Positions 62,301 to 64,000 of a stretch of DNA of 64,000 nt are shown here, in pieces. The stretch's first letter is position 1, and every line of letters starts with the position of its first letter. The DNA is taken from assembly GCA_033239005.1 (NCBI GenBank), contig BSQZ01000052.1, positions 447,001 to 511,000 on the forward strand, read 5' to 3'. This DNA is from Lamellibrachia satsuma (Eukaryota; Annelida; Polychaeta; Sabellida; Siboglinidae). The notes below the pieces were generated by a model. It did no database searches and was not told the origin of the DNA. It worked only from the letters and a program-made list of their open reading frames with translations. Position numbers and translations under genes: made by a program.

Positions 62301-64000
62301 ACCCTAAGCACATGTGGTTGACTGATGCTGCAGACTCGCCTCAGAAGAAGCAATGTTTGCGTGAGACTGAGCAGCTGCTGAAACCAGACACGCCGGCCGT
62401 CGCAAGCGTCAAGTCACGACTCCAACAGATCAGCTCCACCCGCAAACAATGGATGGACAACTCAGGTATTGCACATCGCTGTCTCAGGGCTAGTTACAAG
62501 TTTAGTTTCCTGAATCAAGAACTTTAGGCGATGCTTCGTTCTTGTATAGCAGCTTTCCTCACTAATGAGTAATATTTTTATTTATTTCAATTCAGTTTAC
62601 CTTTTTTCTTCCCGTGACGTTTCGATTACAATCAGCAATTTTCTTCAGGCGACTACCGCTAGATGGCGACACGTTAGTCATTCTACATACTACTACTACA
62701 TCCAGTCTGATGAACATCTTCACTCATTTCCTCACTGTAATTCATACAATCATTCCTATTATTCAATTAATGTGCTGCATATATAACTTCCCAAACAATT
62801 CCTTGGTAATGTCAAGATATGTATAATGTGACATGCATATTCACCCATTCTATTCACTTATCTTGTTGCAGTTTGTAAAACTAAAAAATATTGTCTATGA
62901 AATTGTTAGTATAGAATGAAAATAGCATTTCATTCATTTATTCAGTATTTTTCAATGGTATGTTTTCAAATTATGAATCCAGTCAATAAGGGATAGATAT
63001 CGTGATCATTAATTCTATTATTTATTTATATATATTTTTAGTACCACATGTTGTGTACCCATTTAATTGTCAGATTGCCACTTTAAATTCCCCAGCTGGT
63101 ATTAAATGATGAAGCCTATGTTGAGTGATAACAAATTAAGATTAGTTGATGACAACATTGCAGAGAATGCAGTGACCATGGAAGTTGACGTAGAGAATCG
63201 AGCTGTGACATCAACCTTGGTGACAACAGGAGCAGCTCTAGATGATACGACACGCAAACCTACCTCCCGCAAGAGTAGATTTGCTGCTCTAGCACAAAAC
63301 ATCAACAGTTATGAGGATGATCTCTCACACCATTCGTTCGAGTGAGTCCATCTGTCTACTACGATATCGTCTTGTTATAAAAATTATAAGCAGTTGTCTG
63401 GGTTTTGTTATGAAGTTCAGCAGTCAGTAGCATATATTAATTAAAACCATCATGTATTTAACAATGAAAAATATATTTAACAATAAAAACCAAGCTAGTT
63501 TTTAAACAATAATTATTCAATTGTTTTAGACCAAAAGAACCACCCAAAAAGGTTTGGGTGCCACCAAAGGCAACTGAGACCCCAAAAAGCACCGCTGGAC
63601 CTGCCAAGCCGCCCCGTCGAAGTCTTGCAGCTGCTGCTGCAAAGTCCCCGGAAAAGAAGAGGACAGCGTCACCGACAAAGAAACATGTCGTCAGTGAAAT
63701 CAAGGTGATGCTGGGTAAGTCCGAAGATGTCGGCGAGGTGAAGTTGAACATCGTGCCAGGCAGGACAACCGTCTGTAGCCCATCTGTCAAAGCCATGCGG
63801 GTTGCCGCGGACGAACCGACAGCCAAGCCATTGTCAGCAAGGCTTGCTGCGTGGCAAGAGACGACTGGGAAAGTGACCCAGGGAAAGGCAGATTGTTCCA
63901 CCTCTCAGCCAGTGTCTGCCACAATGGCTAACTGGCAGAAGAAAATTGACAAGGAGAACAGCGAAGCGAAGAAAGCACCACTTGGCCCCACTGTGAAGCC
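53378..64000 (+). CDS. ANLN: Anillin, 5' part of gene (5 exons, runs off right edge)
   Basis: Anillin scaffolds actin, myosin II, septins and RhoA in the cytokinetic ring. Exons: 53,378-53,395, 56,785-56,923, 62,334-62,465, 63,146-63,341 and 63,530 onward. All phases join and there is no stop up to the window end, giving about 318 codons. Diagnostic matches to vertebrate anillin are the MDPYTE start (MDPFTE), LLERTRQRRE (LLERTRARRE), SVKSRLQQI (SVKTRMQKL), SRFAALAQNINSYEDDLSH (GRLANLAATICSWEDDVNH) and KPLSARLAAWQ. Basic Ser/Pro patches (SPSRKRSS, KKRTASPTKKH) could serve as nuclear localisation or Cdk-site regions. The actin-binding, anillin-homology and PH domains lie beyond the right edge. 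The start codon is the conserved N-terminus. Confidence 0.95.
53690..56172 (+). mobile_element. CR1-like LINE, 5'-truncated but nearly intact, in ANLN intron 1
   Basis: Starts inside the endonuclease (IIMGDFNHGHIQWNS, about 53,712). One frameshift occurs near 53,790, then a 453-codon frame (53,862-55,223) with the linker and RT motifs [47 protein letters not shown] and SGVPQGSVLGPVLF. A single nonsense codon (TAA for TTA at about 55,221) follows, then a further 280-codon frame with KFADDTKLF (about 55,275). The C-terminus ends RRAGYK. The 3' UTR ends GGATGGCAAATCTTGTTAAA, the family end. It is the same family as the relics at 11.4, 25.2, 33.2 and 57.1 kb. Confidence 0.96.
56785..56923 (+). 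CDS. ANLN: ANLN exon 2
   Basis: 46 codons plus one base: RLLERTRQRREALEKKMAEG then SSPSRKRSSPLAVSQREN and LRDPNVND. The first 10 residues are nearly invariant in anillins. Acceptor TTGTAG, donor GTTAGT. Confidence 0.94.
57044..57440 (-). mobile_element. CR1-like LINE 3' fragment in ANLN intron 2
   Basis: The reverse strand encodes QIEVFKIVNGYEDVDRNMFF then [40 protein letters not shown] and YLIRAGYT, then the 3' UTR. The 3' end carries two tandem copies of ATCTTGTTAA (57,045-57,068), probably the family's terminal short repeat. Confidence 0.92.
58101..58916. mobile_element. 816-bp MITE with TA target duplication
   Basis: Ends CTCTCGAGTGCCAAATAATC and, reversed, CTCTTGAGTGTCGAATAAAC, flanked by TA. 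It interrupts the left arm of the long inverted repeat: the opposite arm (61,712-61,745, reversed) reads TATAGTTAGGAGTAATCC straight through. This gives the empty site and proves the boundaries. Repeated GTATAGTGCCGAATAA words lie near both ends. A partial copy is at 40,850-41,450. A TA-target superfamily is likely. Confidence 0.9.
59180..61360 (+). pseudogene. FEN1/XPG-like family relic (copy 2), interrupted
   Basis: Pieces in order: IKKDESDVACLVDLLENNWT, NPFGSDPSDLISISTGAV (about 59,250-59,360; N-terminal block), ALANSNGTMKK (about 60,740-60,770), LHVENRTFNELSDHVF then VDVVFDVYRDYSIKAVE (about 60,870-60,995), LTTFLAENWKDQEKKAKLGN with MFVTCGD (about 61,085-61,175), and ITEDTDVFIIFLALNG then IFIRCGTK (about 61,265-61,345). 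The TEDTDVF block equals ADDTDIF of copy 1. The helix-hairpin-helix and CXC parts are missing. A MITE at 60,370 interrupts it. The family is broad in invertebrates and unnamed; this copy is dead. Confidence 0.7.
60370..60594. mobile_element. 225-bp MITE with CAGGGGTGAGATTTAGC termini
   Basis: Starts CAGGGGTGAGATTTAGC and ends GCTAAATCTCACCCCTA, 16-bp inverted termini of hAT style. No convincing 8-bp duplication is left. Its right two thirds match 32,850-33,018. Confidence 0.75.
62334..62465 (+). CDS. ANLN: ANLN exon 3
   Basis: 44 residues ending VASVKSRLQQISSTRKQWMD then NS, equivalent to vertebrate [20 protein letters not shown]. Acceptor GCTGCAG, donor GTATTG, phase 1 to 1. Confidence 0.93.
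62466..63145. other. ANLN intron 3
   Basis: AT-rich. I see no gene, RNA or clear mobile element. Confidence 0.5.
63146..63341 (+). CDS. ANLN: ANLN exon 4
   Basis: About 65 residues: VDDNIAENAVTMEVDVEN and, at the end, SRKSRFAALAQNINSYEDDL then SHHSFE. Donor GTGAGT. The acceptor is uncertain: 63,145 (AAGATTAG) keeps frame, and a second in-frame AG at about 63,172 (CATTGCAG) has a more typical sequence. Either choice preserves the conserved block. Confidence 0.88.
63530..64000 (+). CDS. ANLN: ANLN exon 5 (runs off right edge)
   Basis: Acceptor TTGTTTTAG. At least 157 codons, open to the end of the window: KEPPKKVWVPPKATETPKST, KKRTASPTKKHVVSEIKVML, SVKAMRVAADEP, KPLSARLAAWQETTGK and TMANWQKKIDKEN. 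The two short [LM]xxWQ motifs look like an internal repeat. Lys/Pro/Ala-rich, probably disordered. Confidence 0.93.

Overview
This is a eukaryotic, metazoan, intron-rich, AT-rich window carrying the 5' parts of two divergently arranged genes. The left about 50 kb is the 5' half of a phospholipase C-gamma gene (PLCG) on the minus strand. I could place 15 consecutive coding exons from the start codon at 49,942 down to 90. Every splice phase agrees, and together they give 491 codons: N-terminal PH domain, EF-hand region, the complete catalytic X box, and the '[10 protein letters not shown]' motif that opens the split PH domain. The gene runs off the left edge. The right about 10 kb is the 5' part of anillin (ANLN) on the plus strand, with a 6-codon first exon at 53,378, three further complete exons, and a fifth exon running off the right edge. 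The two start codons are about 3.4 kb apart, head to head.

The organism is most likely an invertebrate deuterostome, and amphioxus (Branchiostoma or a relative) is my best guess. The reasons are single-copy PLCG and ANLN of vertebrate-like sequence, abundant CR1-type LINEs, many intronic minisatellites, and minisatellites that copy exon-intron boundaries. From memory, minisatellites of that last kind have been described in amphioxus; I could not check this. A mollusc, hemichordate or other lophotrochozoan is not excluded by sequence alone.

Layout. 0-21 kb: PLCG exons 15 to 3, with introns full of tandem repeats, a relic gene encoding a FEN1/XPG-like plus CXC-domain protein (7.1-8.8 kb), a degraded CR1-like LINE sitting between two blocks of one minisatellite (10.8-14.0 kb), a second LINE type (17.4-18.5 kb) and a hAT relic (18.5-20.2 kb). 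21-50 kb: exon 2 at 24.5 kb and the 25-kb intron 1, which is a graveyard of LINEs and DNA transposons. It includes a multi-level nest of transposons (43.5-47.3 kb) whose boundaries are readable from target-site duplications. 50-53.4 kb: the intergenic space, with a hAT relic and a TATA-containing mini-exon candidate. 53.4-64 kb: ANLN, with a nearly intact CR1-like LINE in intron 1, and in intron 2 a probable long-inverted-repeat element that carries a second copy of the FEN-like gene.

Functionally, PLCG (receptor-coupled PIP2 hydrolysis) and anillin (cytokinetic ring scaffold, itself a phosphoinositide-binding protein) are not a known co-regulated pair; I see proximity only. The most notable observation is that the three minisatellites flanking PLCG exons 12 and 13 each contain the neighbouring splice junction, so the introns hold dozens of tandem decoy splice sites.
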